This document shows positions 1 to 7,867 of a stretch of DNA of 33,052 bases, one piece after another (position 1 is the stretch's first letter; every line of letters starts with the position of its first letter). Origin of the DNA: Methanobacteriota archaeon (lineage in GTDB: Archaea > Halobacteriota > Methanomicrobia > Methanomicrobiales > Methanomicrobiaceae); the NCBI GenBank assembly GCA_016841485.1, contig JAENZA010000013.1, positions 1-33,052 on the forward strand, read 5' to 3'. The position numbers and the translations under genes were made by a program. Below the pieces are notes generated by a model, which made no database searches, was not told where the DNA came from, and worked only from the letters and a program-made list of their open reading frames with translations.

Positions 1-465
1 TGTGTCCTGGATGGTGCCGGCCGGGAAGGTTGCGACGGTTAGGCCTCTGAGGTCTTCAGGACTCGTATAGGTGATCTCGGGGCGCACTACAAGGTCGGAT
101 CCCTGCACCTGAACCGCTGCGACGATCTTTGCATCAAGGCCGGTGTCAAGTGCCGATATCACGGGTGCAGCGCCGACGTAGGCGACGTCAATCTCCCCTG
201 CAAGCATTGCCTGCATTTCAGGTGCCCCGGTCGGGAACTTGTGGTCGGTGATGGTGGTGATGCCGTATGGTGCAAGGTCATCTTCCCACCAGCCCTTGTC
301 CTTTGCCAGCATGTAGGCAATCTGGTGGGTGGACGGCTGGTAGCCGAAGGAGAGCTCTGTCAGATCTTCTGTGGTTCCGTTGTCTCCGCCGTCGATACAT
401 CCGGCGGCAAAGATGACGGCGCACGCAACGAGTGCGCTCAGGATCAGGAGTGTTTTTCCTTTCAT
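1..465 (-). CDS. ABC transporter substrate-binding lipoprotein (SsuA/NMT1-like), 3' part outside window
   Basis: This is the N-terminal 155 residues of a periplasmic-type binding protein; the rest lies left of the window. It starts with Lys residues, a hydrophobic stretch and a lipobox (AAGC, Cys at about residue 23), so it should be an exported, lipid-anchored protein. The mature part reads FGYQPSTHQIAYMLAKDKG then EIDVAYVGAAPVIS, the pattern of the taurine/sulfonate/nitrate/thiamine-precursor (NMT1/SsuA) family, which delivers a small ligand to an ABC permease. I chose ATG 465 because GAGGT lies 6 bases upstream; an ATG two codons earlier is too close to it. The gene is divergent from argH. 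The ligand cannot be told from the sequence. Confidence 0.85.
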   Translation of the reverse strand, partial: MKGKTLLILSALVACAVIFAAGCIDGGDNGTTEDLTELSFGYQPSTHQIAYMLAKDKGWWEDDLAPYGITTITDHKFPTGAPEMQAMLAGEIDVAYVGAAPVISALDTGLDAKIVAAVQVQGSDLVVRPEITYTSPEDLRGLTVATFPAGTIQDT

Positions 466-517
466 AATCATACCTCGTGAACGTTTGCAATGAAACAGTA
501 GAACTTTTAGGTGGCTG

Positions 518-527
518 TTATAAAATA
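518..527 (-). promoter_or_regulatory. Possible TATA box of the substrate-binding protein gene
   Basis: An A/T-only stretch (TATTTTATAA on the minus strand) lies about 55 bases upstream of ATG 465, in an AT-rich divergent intergenic region. This would give a leader of about 30 bases. The placement is inferred from spacing only. Confidence 0.3.
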
Positions 528-690
528 GTATCCAATTTCGCAGATATATTTAGCCTTATTGGGTCAATTGTTGTAAATTATTTTCCTATATGTATTTGTG
601 GGCAGGGATCGTGCTCATCCTTTCGGGAAAGGGGTGAGGGAATGGATTTAACTTTTTTCCCTACGCTGTACTAGTAAGGAGTTCACTTAT

Positions 691-2169
691 ATGAGCGGGG
701 ATCTGGTACGACGGGGACGGTTATCCGGACCCCGTCCTGAAGTGGTTACGGAATACCTCTCGTCGATGGATACTGACCGGTGGATTGCATTGGCTGATAT
801 CAGGGTCGATATCGCCCATCTGCTGATGCTTGACCGGCAGGGCATCGTCAGCCGGGAGACCTCATCAACCGTCATGAAAGAGCTGATCGGCATGTACGAG
901 AACGGGATTCCGGAGTCGGCCTTTGATCAGCAGTTCGAGGATATTCATGCCGGTATCGAGGCGCATATCATCGCGGCGGCCGGCATGCAGCACGGCGGCC
1001 GGCTTCACATGGGGCGGTCACGCAATGATGAGGTGGCAACCTGCATCAGAGTCCGGCTCAGGGAAGATATGCTCGATCAGCTCAAGGGCCTTCTTTGCCT
1101 TCGCAGCACGCTCCTTGATATTGCCGATGCGAACCGGAACACGATCATGCCGGGATTTACCCATCTCCAGCATGCGCAGCCGACCACCCTTGCCCACTAT
1201 ATGCTCTCGTACGAACATGCGTTCGGACGTGATTTTGAACGGCTTGCGGATGCGTATGTGCGGGTGAACCGCTGCCCGCTGGGATCGGCGGCCTTTGCGT
1301 CCACCGGCTATCCGATTGACCGTGCCTATACCGCTGGTCTACTGGGATTTCCGGATCTCTCCCTCAATACGATGGATGCGGTATCTGCGCGCGATTTCGC
1401 ACTGGAGACCGTGGCTGCATGCACCATCATGATGAGCACCATGAGCAGACTCTGTGAGGAACTCATTCTCTGGAGTTCGGCATTCGTGGAATTCGTGACC
1501 CTTGACGATGCCTACTGTTCGACGAGTTCGATCATGCCCCAGAAAAAGAATCCTGACACCGCAGAGATTATGCGGGGGAAGACCGGGGCCGTTGCCGGAG
1601 CATTTACCGCGGCACTGATGACGGTCAAGGGGCTTCCCATGAGCTACAACCGGGATCTCCAGGACCTGACCCCCTCGCTTCGGAGGGCGGTCTTTGAAGC
1701 GGGACGGGCCGTGGAGATTGCTGCCGGCATGCTTGCAACGGCGGTGTTTCATCCCGACCGTATGCGTGCGGAGGCGGGGAGGGGTTTTTCTACCGCAACC
1801 GACCTTGCAGATCTTCTGGTCCGAAATTACGGGCTCGCCTTCCGGGAGTCGCACAATATCGTTGGGCGTGCAGTGAAGAAGGGCTCGGTAGACCTTGCTT
1901 CGCTCGACGAGGCCGCAATGGAGATCACCGGGACGACGCTTTCGGTCCGTGGGCTGACGCAGGCAGCCATCACAGAGGCCCTGGACCCCGCCTATTCGGT
2001 CAGTGTCCGTCGTGCTGCGGGAGGGCCGGCGCCGGAAGCGGTTGTGGCACAGCTTGTGAGCAGGAGAGAGGCCATGGCTGAGGACGAAGCATGGGTCGCG
2101 GATGAACAATCACGCCTGGCCGAGGCGGAAAGCGCAATGCTCAGACAAGCGCAGGAGTTGATAGCATAA
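691..2169 (+). CDS. argH: Argininosuccinate lyase
   Basis: ArgH (492 aa) cleaves argininosuccinate to arginine and fumarate, the last step of arginine biosynthesis, in the cytoplasm. The fumarase/aspartase superfamily signature SSIMPQKKNPD, which carries the catalytic serine loop, is near residues 280-290. The substrate-binding motif GRSRNDEVAT and the HLQHAQPTTLAHY segment with the general-acid His are also present. Length and N-terminus (RRGRLSGPRPE) match archaeal family members. ATG 691 follows AAGGAG (676-681) by 9 bases. The gene begins a rightward run with gatD, whose frame opens at or just before the argH stop codon. Identification is secure. Confidence 0.97.
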   Translation: MSGDLVRRGRLSGPRPEVVTEYLSSMDTDRWIALADIRVDIAHLLMLDRQGIVSRETSSTVMKELIGMYENGIPESAFDQQFEDIHAGIEAHIIAAAGMQHGGRLHMGRSRNDEVATCIRVRLREDMLDQLKGLLCLRSTLLDIADANRNTIMPGFTHLQHAQPTTLAHYMLSYEHAFGRDFERLADAYVRVNRCPLGSAAFASTGYPIDRAYTAGLLGFPDLSLNTMDAVSARDFALETVAACTIMMSTMSRLCEELILWSSAFVEFVTLDDAYCSTSSIMPQKKNPDTAEIMRGKTGAVAGAFTAALMTVKGLPMSYNRDLQDLTPSLRRAVFEAGRAVEIAAGMLATAVFHPDRMRAEAGRGFSTATDLADLLVRNYGLAFRESHNIVGRAVKKGSVDLASLDEAAMEITGTTLSVRGLTQAAITEALDPAYSVSVRRAAGGPAPEAVVAQLVSRREAMAEDEAWVADEQSRLAEAESAMLRQAQELIA

Positions 2170-3401
2170 CACAGTTACCACCCGGAACACGAGTCTCATG
2201 CAGTTATGCAGGAGCAGCAACGGAAGGAACCTATATTACCGACCGTGACGGCATGGCCGTCATCAAACTGGATAGTGGATATAATATCGGTGTCGAACCG
2301 GGATCGCTCTCGTTTCTCGCAAAGGGGGAAGTCTCTCCTGCGTTCAGGACCGAGGTGGTTCAGAACCCGGAGCTTCCGGAACTCTCCATCATCTCGACGG
2401 GGGGGACGATTGCGAGCCGGGTAGATTACCGGACCGGGGCGGTGACGAGCCAGTTTACGGCAGAGGACATCCTCCACGCCATTCCCGGGCTGGGCGAAAT
2501 CGCCCGGTTCAGGGCTGAGGTGCTTGCGACCATTCTCTCCGAGAATATGAACGCAGGGATATGGAAGGACCTTGCACGGGCGGTGTATCGCGATATAAGG
2601 GCCGGTGTGGAGGGCGTCATCGTCACCCACGGAACGGATACGATGGCCTATTCCGCGGCAGCCCTGTCCTTTATGCTCGAAACACCCGTACCGGTCATCT
2701 TCGTCGGGTCCCAGCGTTCCGCCGACCGGCCGTCGAGTGATAACGTGATGAATGGGCTGTGCAGTGCTGCTGCCGCCACCTCAGACCTTGGCGAGGTCGC
2801 CGTGGTAATGCATGCGTCATCGAACGATGATGCCTGTGCCATTCATCGGGGGACACGGGTGAGAAAGATGCACACCTCGCGGCGTGATGCGTTCCGGTCA
2901 TTCGGGATGGCGCCCCTGGGGGCGGTGCAGTATCCCTCGCTGGATGTCTCCCTTTCAGGGGAGGCAGTGCGCCGGCGTCGCGATGAACCCGTCCTCCATG
3001 ATACCCTCGAGGAGAAGGTAGGGCTGATAACCTTCTATCCCGGAATGGACCCTGCACTTCTTTCTGCCTATGAAGGCTACCGCGGCCTTGTCATAAGCGG
3101 AACGGGACTCGGGCACACCTCGGCCGATGTGATCACAGGGATCCGAGGCCTCACCGATGCGGGGGCCACGGTGGTGATGACCTCGCAGTGTCTCAACGGC
3201 AGGGTCTGTGACCGGGTCTATGATACCGGCCGTGACCTGCTCGCGGCGGGCGCCATCGAGGGCGAGGAGATGCTTCCAGAGGTTGCCTATGTCAAGCTCA
3301 TGTGGGTCCTTGGACAGACGGACGATACGGAGGAGATACGAAGGTTGATGCAGACGCCGCTTCGTGGTGAGTTCGGGAGGTGTTCGGCCCATGGATTATG
3401 A
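2166..3401 (+). CDS. gatD: Glu-tRNA(Gln) amidotransferase subunit D (probable non-ATG start)
   Basis: GatD is the L-asparaginase-like subunit of the archaeal GatDE complex; it releases ammonia from glutamine so that GatE can convert Glu-tRNA(Gln) to Gln-tRNA(Gln). The type I/II asparaginase signatures TGGTIASR and THGTDTMAYSA are present, then GSQRSADRPSSDN. The first ATG in frame is 2253, but the frame is open back to 2106 and the codons before 2253 encode a good GatD N-terminal barrel (PPGTRVSCSYAG...MAVIKLDSGYNIGV). No ATG, GTG or TTG lies in that extension. I place the start at the ATA at 2166, which overlaps the argH TAA and has AGGAG (2153-2157) 8 bases upstream. That gives about 411 aa, near the family length. 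The function is certain; the start is inferred. Confidence 0.9.
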   Translation: MTQLPPGTRVSCSYAGAATEGTYITDRDGMAVIKLDSGYNIGVEPGSLSFLAKGEVSPAFRTEVVQNPELPELSIISTGGTIASRVDYRTGAVTSQFTAEDILHAIPGLGEIARFRAEVLATILSENMNAGIWKDLARAVYRDIRAGVEGVIVTHGTDTMAYSAAALSFMLETPVPVIFVGSQRSADRPSSDNVMNGLCSAAAATSDLGEVAVVMHASSNDDACAIHRGTRVRKMHTSRRDAFRSFGMAPLGAVQYPSLDVSLSGEAVRRRRDEPVLHDTLEEKVGLITFYPGMDPALLSAYEGYRGLVISGTGLGHTSADVITGIRGLTDAGATVVMTSQCLNGRVCDRVYDTGRDLLAAGAIEGEEMLPEVAYVKLMWVLGQTDDTEEIRRLMQTPLRGEFGRCSAHGL

Positions 3402-5220
3402 AGCACTCGGCCTGAAGGCAGGCATCGAAATTCACCAGCAGCTCGATACCCGGGAGAAACTGTTCTGCCACTGCCCTACGGTGCTCCGCGATGTGGAGGA
3501 GCGAAACGGCGAATTCTTCCGTTATCTCCGGGCAACCGTCTCTGAGATGGGCGAGATCGACCGGGCAGCCCGCGAGGAGATGATGGTGATGCGGCCGTTT
3601 ACCTACTACGCCTACGACACCACCTGTCTCGTCGAAAATGATGAGGAACCGCCCGCACCGCTGAATCCCGAGGCGCTGGAGCTTGCCCTGACGATGGCGC
3701 GCATGATGGGAATGACGCCGGTGGAACAGGTCCATGTAATGCGAAAACTCGTCATCGACGGGTCGAACACGAGCGGGTTCCAGCGGACCGCTCTCGTCGC
3801 CCTGAACGGGGTGCTGCCCGCCGGGGCACGCATCGAGTCTCTCTGTCTGGAGGAGGAGGCGGCCCAGAGGGTGGAAGGGGTGACCTTTTCCCTGGACCGT
3901 CTCGGTATTCCTCTTGTGGAGATCACGACCGCACCCGACATGCACACTCCCGAACAGGTACAGGAGGTAGCCGCCTATATCGGGATGCTCCTGCGCTCCA
4001 CAGGGCGGGTGAAACGCGGCCTTGGTACCATCCGGCAGGATGTAAACATCTCCATCCGCGAGGGTGCACGGGTTGAAATTAAGGGAGTCCAGGATCTCGC
4101 TCTCATCGATGAGGTGGTGCGACGCGAGGTGACCCGTCAGGTGAACCTCGTCGCCATCAGGGAAGAACTGCTGGCATGTAATGCATCGATCGATGAACAG
4201 ACCCATGATGTGACCGGCCTTTTCAGCGATACGGGGTCTGCGATCCTCAAACGGGCAAAGTATATCGGTGCGGTCTGTCTCCGTGGGTTTGCCGGATGTG
4301 TGGGGAGAGAGATCCAGCCCGACCGGCGGCTGGGAAGCGAGATGTCTGATTACGCGAAGAAGTGTGGCGTGGGCGGTCTCTTCCATACGGACGAACTCCC
4401 GGCATACGGGGTGACGCAGGAGGAGGTTGATACCCTGAAGTCCGCCCTCGCCGCAGGTGAGGAGGATTGCGTCATTCTCGTTGCCGATACCAAAAAGAAG
4501 GCGGTCTGTGCGATCGCGCAGGTACAGCGGCGTGCCGCCATGGCACTCGAAGGCGTCCCCGAAGAGACCCGCAAGATGCTCGAGGAGGGAAGCACGGCCT
4601 ACATGCGCCCCCTTCCGGGAGCGGCCCGCATGTATCCTGAGACCGATGTGCTGCCGGTGGTGGTGTCGCCGGCATACGTTGCGTCTCTTGAGGTGCCGGA
4701 GCTTCTCACCGCAAAGGAGGAGCGCTTTGTACAGGAGATGGAGCTTGACCCCGCTCTCTCACACCAGCTCGCCTACTCCACGCAGGTGGGGCTCTTTGAA
4801 GCTGTCGTAGGGGCAGGGGTCAGGCCGAATCTTGCGGCACGGACTATTCTTGCCACCCTGCGTGAACTCTCGCGCGACGGGGTCGTGGTGGACGCCATCG
4901 GCGATGATGATCTGCTCGCGGTCCTGCTTGAGGTCGAGAATGGTTCGGTTGCAAAGGAGGCCATTCCGGATATTTTCCGGGCGATTGCAGGTGGAATGGA
5001 TGTACCTGCCGCAGTCGAGTCGGTTGCCCCTGGCATCTCCGATGAGGAGCTTACGGGCATCATCCGCGCCATTCTTGCAGAGCGCGTGGATTTTGTGAAG
5101 GCGCAGGGCATGCGGGCGGTAGGCCCGGTGATGGGCGTTGTGATGCAGGAAGTCCGTGGACGTGCGGACGGCAAAAAGATCAGTGATCTCCTGAAAAAAG
5201 AGATACAGGCAATGCTGTGA
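3391..5220 (+). CDS. gatE: Glu-tRNA(Gln) amidotransferase subunit E
   Basis: GatE (609 aa) is the kinase/amidotransferase subunit that phosphorylates Glu-tRNA(Gln) and transfers ammonia supplied by GatD. The N-terminal GatB/E cradle domain begins GLKAGIEIHQQLDT and contains the Cys-rich KLFCHCPT segment and GTIRQDVNISI. The middle (about 280-400) is consistent with the GAD insertion typical of GatE, and the C-terminal ~150 residues with the helical/YqeY-like tail (IPDIFRAIAGG...). ATG 3391 has GGGAGG 10 bases upstream and overlaps the end of gatD by 11 bases, implying translational coupling of two subunits needed in equal amounts. An in-frame upstream codon at 3364 would add nine residues but lacks this ribosome-binding site. 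Confidence 0.96.
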   Translation: MDYEALGLKAGIEIHQQLDTREKLFCHCPTVLRDVEERNGEFFRYLRATVSEMGEIDRAAREEMMVMRPFTYYAYDTTCLVENDEEPPAPLNPEALELALTMARMMGMTPVEQVHVMRKLVIDGSNTSGFQRTALVALNGVLPAGARIESLCLEEEAAQRVEGVTFSLDRLGIPLVEITTAPDMHTPEQVQEVAAYIGMLLRSTGRVKRGLGTIRQDVNISIREGARVEIKGVQDLALIDEVVRREVTRQVNLVAIREELLACNASIDEQTHDVTGLFSDTGSAILKRAKYIGAVCLRGFAGCVGREIQPDRRLGSEMSDYAKKCGVGGLFHTDELPAYGVTQEEVDTLKSALAAGEEDCVILVADTKKKAVCAIAQVQRRAAMALEGVPEETRKMLEEGSTAYMRPLPGAARMYPETDVLPVVVSPAYVASLEVPELLTAKEERFVQEMELDPALSHQLAYSTQVGLFEAVVGAGVRPNLAARTILATLRELSRDGVVVDAIGDDDLLAVLLEVENGSVAKEAIPDIFRAIAGGMDVPAAVESVAPGISDEELTGIIRAILAERVDFVKAQGMRAVGPVMGVVMQEVRGRADGKKISDLLKKEIQAML

Positions 5221-5242
5221 GAGACCACAATCTCCCATGGTT

Positions 5243-5280
5243 ACTTTTATGAAGATGCCTGCCCTAATTAATAAGGAGTT
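5243..5280 (+). promoter_or_regulatory. TATA-like box and ribosome-binding site of the RGG-protein gene
   Basis: CTTTTATG-like TATA sequence at about 5243-5250 is followed, about 25 bases on, by AAGGAGTT at 5273-5280, which precedes ATG 5286. This suggests separate transcription from gatE with a very short leader. Confidence 0.45.
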
Positions 5281-5285
5281 GAAAT

Positions 5286-5579
5286 ATGGGCAAAACTGGA
5301 ACTACAAAATGGACTCAGATTAAGAGTGTATCGGGACAGATCAGGCTGGTCCCTGAGAAGGAGGCGAACTACAAAAAGCCAGGCCCCAACCAGCGGTTCA
5401 AGACCGGGACGCAGCTGAAAAGAGCACTGCGAGCGGTTCAGGATGACAGCAGGGGCAGAGGTGGCCGCGGTGGCCGCGGTGGTCGTGGCGGACGCGGTCG
5501 TGGCCGTGGACCCGAGAATGACCCGCGGTTCCGCAGGCGCATGAGGCGCTCTCCGGCATCAATTAAAGGAAGGAAATAA
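5286..5579 (+). CDS. DUF5350-like small basic protein with RGG-box tract
   Basis: A 97-aa, strongly basic protein. The N-terminal ~45 residues (MGKTGTTKWTQIKS...KKPGPNQRF) resemble the short methanogen DUF5350 family from memory. Residues 56-75 are an almost pure Arg-Gly tract built of RGG units, encoded by a GC-rich tandem of GGTGGCCGC-type units at about 5460-5511. The C-terminus is Arg/Lys rich (RFRRRMRRSP). RGG boxes are known RNA-binding, phase-separating segments in eukaryotic RNPs and in some bacterial RNA-binding proteins, so RNA or ribosome binding is a reasonable inference, not shown. AAGGAG lies 7 bases before the ATG. Function unknown. Confidence 0.8.
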   Translation: MGKTGTTKWTQIKSVSGQIRLVPEKEANYKKPGPNQRFKTGTQLKRALRAVQDDSRGRGGRGGRGGRGGRGRGRGPENDPRFRRRMRRSPASIKGRK

Positions 5580-5613
5580 TCTTCCTCGTAAATACCGGAT
5601 AATCACCTCCACA

Positions 5614-5621
5614 TTTTTATA
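5614..5621 (+). promoter_or_regulatory. TATA box suggesting a leaderless transcript
   Basis: TTTTTATA is centred about 27 bases before ATG 5645, which would place the transcript start at or within a few bases of the start codon. No Shine-Dalgarno sequence precedes this ATG, in agreement with a leaderless message. Confidence 0.5.
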
Positions 5622-5644
5622 CGAGACGTACAGTAGGTTTTGTG

Positions 5645-6001
5645 ATGAATCAAAAAGAAGCAGTCACCGTGTATCAGTTGTCAGAACGTTCAAAGTCGGA
5701 ACTGATAGCTGCATCACAGGTCATGGCCACCCTTATTGATTACAAAGGGGCGGAAAAGGCCGGTGCAAAGCGTGTTGTGGTGAGCTTTCTCGAACTGTTC
5801 CGTTCGAATCTCCAGCTTGCAACCAATATTTCAAAGGACGGGAATTTTACAAAGGCCGCCGGGCTTGTGAGTGATGCCATCTCAGCCATTGAAAGTGAGG
5901 AATATGAACGGGCATCGGCGAAGATTGCCGAGGCCATCAGTCTTGCCACCACACCTGCACAGGAATCATGGGCATTCCTGAAGGACAATGGATTCCTCTG
6001 A
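5645..6001 (+). CDS. Conserved small alpha-helical protein, function unknown
   Basis: A 118-aa acidic/neutral protein with no membrane segment or metal motif, apparently all helical. Its pattern (KAAGLVSDAISAIESEEYERASAKIAEAISLATTPA) suggests a helical-hairpin, TPR- or MIT-like bundle. I do not recognise a named family. A GTG lies immediately before the chosen ATG; because the TATA box sits about 27 bases upstream, either could be the 5' end of a leaderless mRNA. It overlaps the next gene by 14 bases, so the two are probably co-expressed. Confidence 0.75.
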   Translation: MNQKEAVTVYQLSERSKSELIAASQVMATLIDYKGAEKAGAKRVVVSFLELFRSNLQLATNISKDGNFTKAAGLVSDAISAIESEEYERASAKIAEAISLATTPAQESWAFLKDNGFL

Positions 6002-6515
6002 TTTTCTCTCCTTTTTATCGACCCGTTCATCGGTACGCGACTTTTCGGATGAACCGCTGACGGAGGAGCAGATAGCTTCCATGATCCGGTGTGCCGGGAC
6101 CGCACCGTCCGCGGGAAACCGCGAGTCATGGGATGTTGTTATCGTCACGGACGAAGGGTTGCGGGAAGATCTCTCCGACGCCGCATTCCAGCAGCACCAC
6201 GTCATGGATGCCCCGGTCATCCTCGTCGTCTGTGCAAATTACATCCGTTCCATGTCCCAGTATGGGGATCGGGGGATTTTGTACGCTTTAGAGGATGCAA
6301 CGATTGCCGCGACCTACATGATGCTCGGTGCGCATGCCGGCGGGCTTCATTCCTGCTGGACCGGTGCATTTGACGATAAAGGGGTTTCGGAGATCCTTGG
6401 GTTGCCGACCCACATACGGCCTCTTGTGCTCCTGGCGGTGGGGAAAGGCACACTCCCCCCGGTCAGAACAGGTCGTATGCCGATTATTGAACATGTGCAT
6501 GAAAATACCTGGTAG
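5988..6515 (+). CDS. Nitroreductase-family FMN protein
   Basis: A 175-aa single-domain nitroreductase-fold protein, expected to bind FMN as a homodimer and reduce a substrate with NAD(P)H. The N-terminal FMN-phosphate motif TRSSVRDF, the [15 protein letters not shown] segment and the C-terminal [16 protein letters not shown] segment are diagnostic. GHxx-type Cys/His content is limited and the substrate cannot be predicted; methanogens have many small members of this family. AAGGA lies just upstream of ATG 5988, inside the end of the preceding gene. The UPF0212 gene follows after 14 bases, which points to one transcript. Confidence 0.9.
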   Translation: MDSSDFLSFLSTRSSVRDFSDEPLTEEQIASMIRCAGTAPSAGNRESWDVVIVTDEGLREDLSDAAFQQHHVMDAPVILVVCANYIRSMSQYGDRGILYALEDATIAATYMMLGAHAGGLHSCWTGAFDDKGVSEILGLPTHIRPLVLLAVGKGTLPPVRTGRMPIIEHVHENTW

Positions 6516-6529
6516 GAATTGATCTAAAA

Positions 6530-6868
6530 ATGAGCGATTATCTCATCACCATGGAAGCAGCATGGGTGATCCGTGATGTCTACACCCTGGACGATGCCAT
6601 CGGCATCGCCATCAGTGAGGCTGGAAAGCGGCTCAACCCGTCGGCAAAGTTTGTTGAAATCGAATCCGGAATGACCATCTGTCCGTTCTGTGAACAGGAA
6701 CTTTCAAAGGCCCTGATTGTAGGAAACATCGCACTCGTCGGCCTCACCCTTGAGATGAAGGTCTACAAGGCGGAGACCGAAGAGCATGCGGCGCGGATTG
6801 CAAAATCCGTCGTGGGCAAGGCACTTCGCGATATTCCCCTCAAGGTCATAGAAATCGAGAAGATATGA
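6530..6868 (+). CDS. UPF0212 (DUF555) family protein
   Basis: A 112-aa archaeal conserved protein of the UPF0212/DUF555 family. The conserved CPFC motif is at residues 51-54 ([25 protein letters not shown]), which may bind a metal or form a redox disulfide; no function is established. The length is typical. It ends in ATGA overlap with the downstream kinase gene, so translation is likely coupled. No odd features. Confidence 0.9.
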   Translation: MSDYLITMEAAWVIRDVYTLDDAIGIAISEAGKRLNPSAKFVEIESGMTICPFCEQELSKALIVGNIALVGLTLEMKVYKAETEEHAARIAKSVVGKALRDIPLKVIEIEKI

Positions 6869-7755
6869 TCGCTGTTGTTGGCCACACGGCAATCGACCAT
6901 ATTTTTTCAGTTCCGGTTCTTCCGGAACGGCACGGATCGACATTTATTACGGCTCATACGGTCTACTATGGTGGCGGTGCCGCCAATATCGCTGCGGGCA
7001 TCGCCCGGCTGGGAGGCGAGGCGGAACTCATCTCCGCGGTCGGCGGCGATTTTGCCGGCAGTGAGTACGAGGCGTGGATGGATACGCTGGGCATACGCCG
7101 GCGCCTCTTTGTTGTCGGGGACGAACGGACGGCTACCTGTTTTCTCTACAACGACACTGATGGCGACCAGATGACCTTTTTCGAGTGGGGTGCCTCCAGC
7201 GCCTTTGCAACGGCCGAGGCTCCCGCCCTCGATATGGTGCACCTCGCGACCGCGGATCCGTCCTTCAATGTCCGGGTGGCGGAGAAGGGTGGATTCGTCT
7301 CCTTTGATCCCGGACAGGACCTGCTGCGGTACTCGAAGGAGGACCTTGAGTCAATCCTTGCAAACACTGACATTCTCTTCGCCAACCGGCATGAGGTAAA
7401 GGGGATGTGCACCACGATGGGCATCACCAAAGACGCGCTCTTTGCGATGGTCCCCCGTGCCGTCTGCACGATGTCGGGAGACGGGAGTTTTCTGATAGAA
7501 GGCTCAGAGCGGGGGTTCGTTCCTGCCATTCCCGTCCTGCTGAATGATCCGACCGGTGCCGGGGATGCCTACCGGGCGGGATTTCTGACCGCCCTTGCCA
7601 GCGGGTACGATGCCCTGACGGCGGCAAAGGTCGGGACGACGGCCGCATCGTTTGTGGTCGAGGTGACCGGGTGCCAGACGAACCTTCCGACCTGGGAGGC
7701 GATGGCCGCCCGGTACCGCGATCACTTCGGGGCGCTGCCCCCGGCAGGCGAATGA
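6865..7755 (+). CDS. PfkB-family sugar/nucleoside kinase
   Basis: A 296-aa ribokinase-fold kinase. The substrate-site glycines appear as [18 protein letters not shown] near the N-terminus, and the anion-hole/catalytic motif [13 protein letters not shown] near residues 230-245 holds the catalytic Asp. Archaeal relatives phosphorylate nucleosides, ribose or hexoses; the substrate here is not readable. The start ATG overlaps the stop of the UPF0212 gene (ATGA). The protein is the last of a four-gene set with minimal spacing (5645-7755). Confidence 0.92.
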   Translation: MIAVVGHTAIDHIFSVPVLPERHGSTFITAHTVYYGGGAANIAAGIARLGGEAELISAVGGDFAGSEYEAWMDTLGIRRRLFVVGDERTATCFLYNDTDGDQMTFFEWGASSAFATAEAPALDMVHLATADPSFNVRVAEKGGFVSFDPGQDLLRYSKEDLESILANTDILFANRHEVKGMCTTMGITKDALFAMVPRAVCTMSGDGSFLIEGSERGFVPAIPVLLNDPTGAGDAYRAGFLTALASGYDALTAAKVGTTAASFVVEVTGCQTNLPTWEAMAARYRDHFGALPPAGE

Positions 7756-7792
7756 CGGATTTTCTCATATCCCTGCCCATTTTTCGTCCAGA

Positions 7793-7847
7793 TTATATAG
7801 TCACTCATCATAAGTACATCAGAATGGATGCTCCCGCCTGTTGGGAG
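7793..7847 (+). promoter_or_regulatory. Promoter and leader hairpin of the DUF2070 gene
   Basis: TTATATAG at 7793-7800 is a good archaeal TATA box 68-75 bases before ATG 7868. The implied leader of about 45 bases carries a CTCCC/GGGAG hairpin (arms 7831-7835 and 7843-7847, 7-base loop) just before the AGGAG ribosome-binding site at 7855-7859. Whether the hairpin matters is unknown. Confidence 0.5.
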
Positions 7848-7867
7848 ACGTGTCAGGAGTCGCGGCA

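Noticed and set aside
5455-5515. Short GC-rich tandem units, as in a CRISPR or satellite
   Set aside because: The repeats are codon repeats of the RGG tract in one reading frame; there are no spacers.
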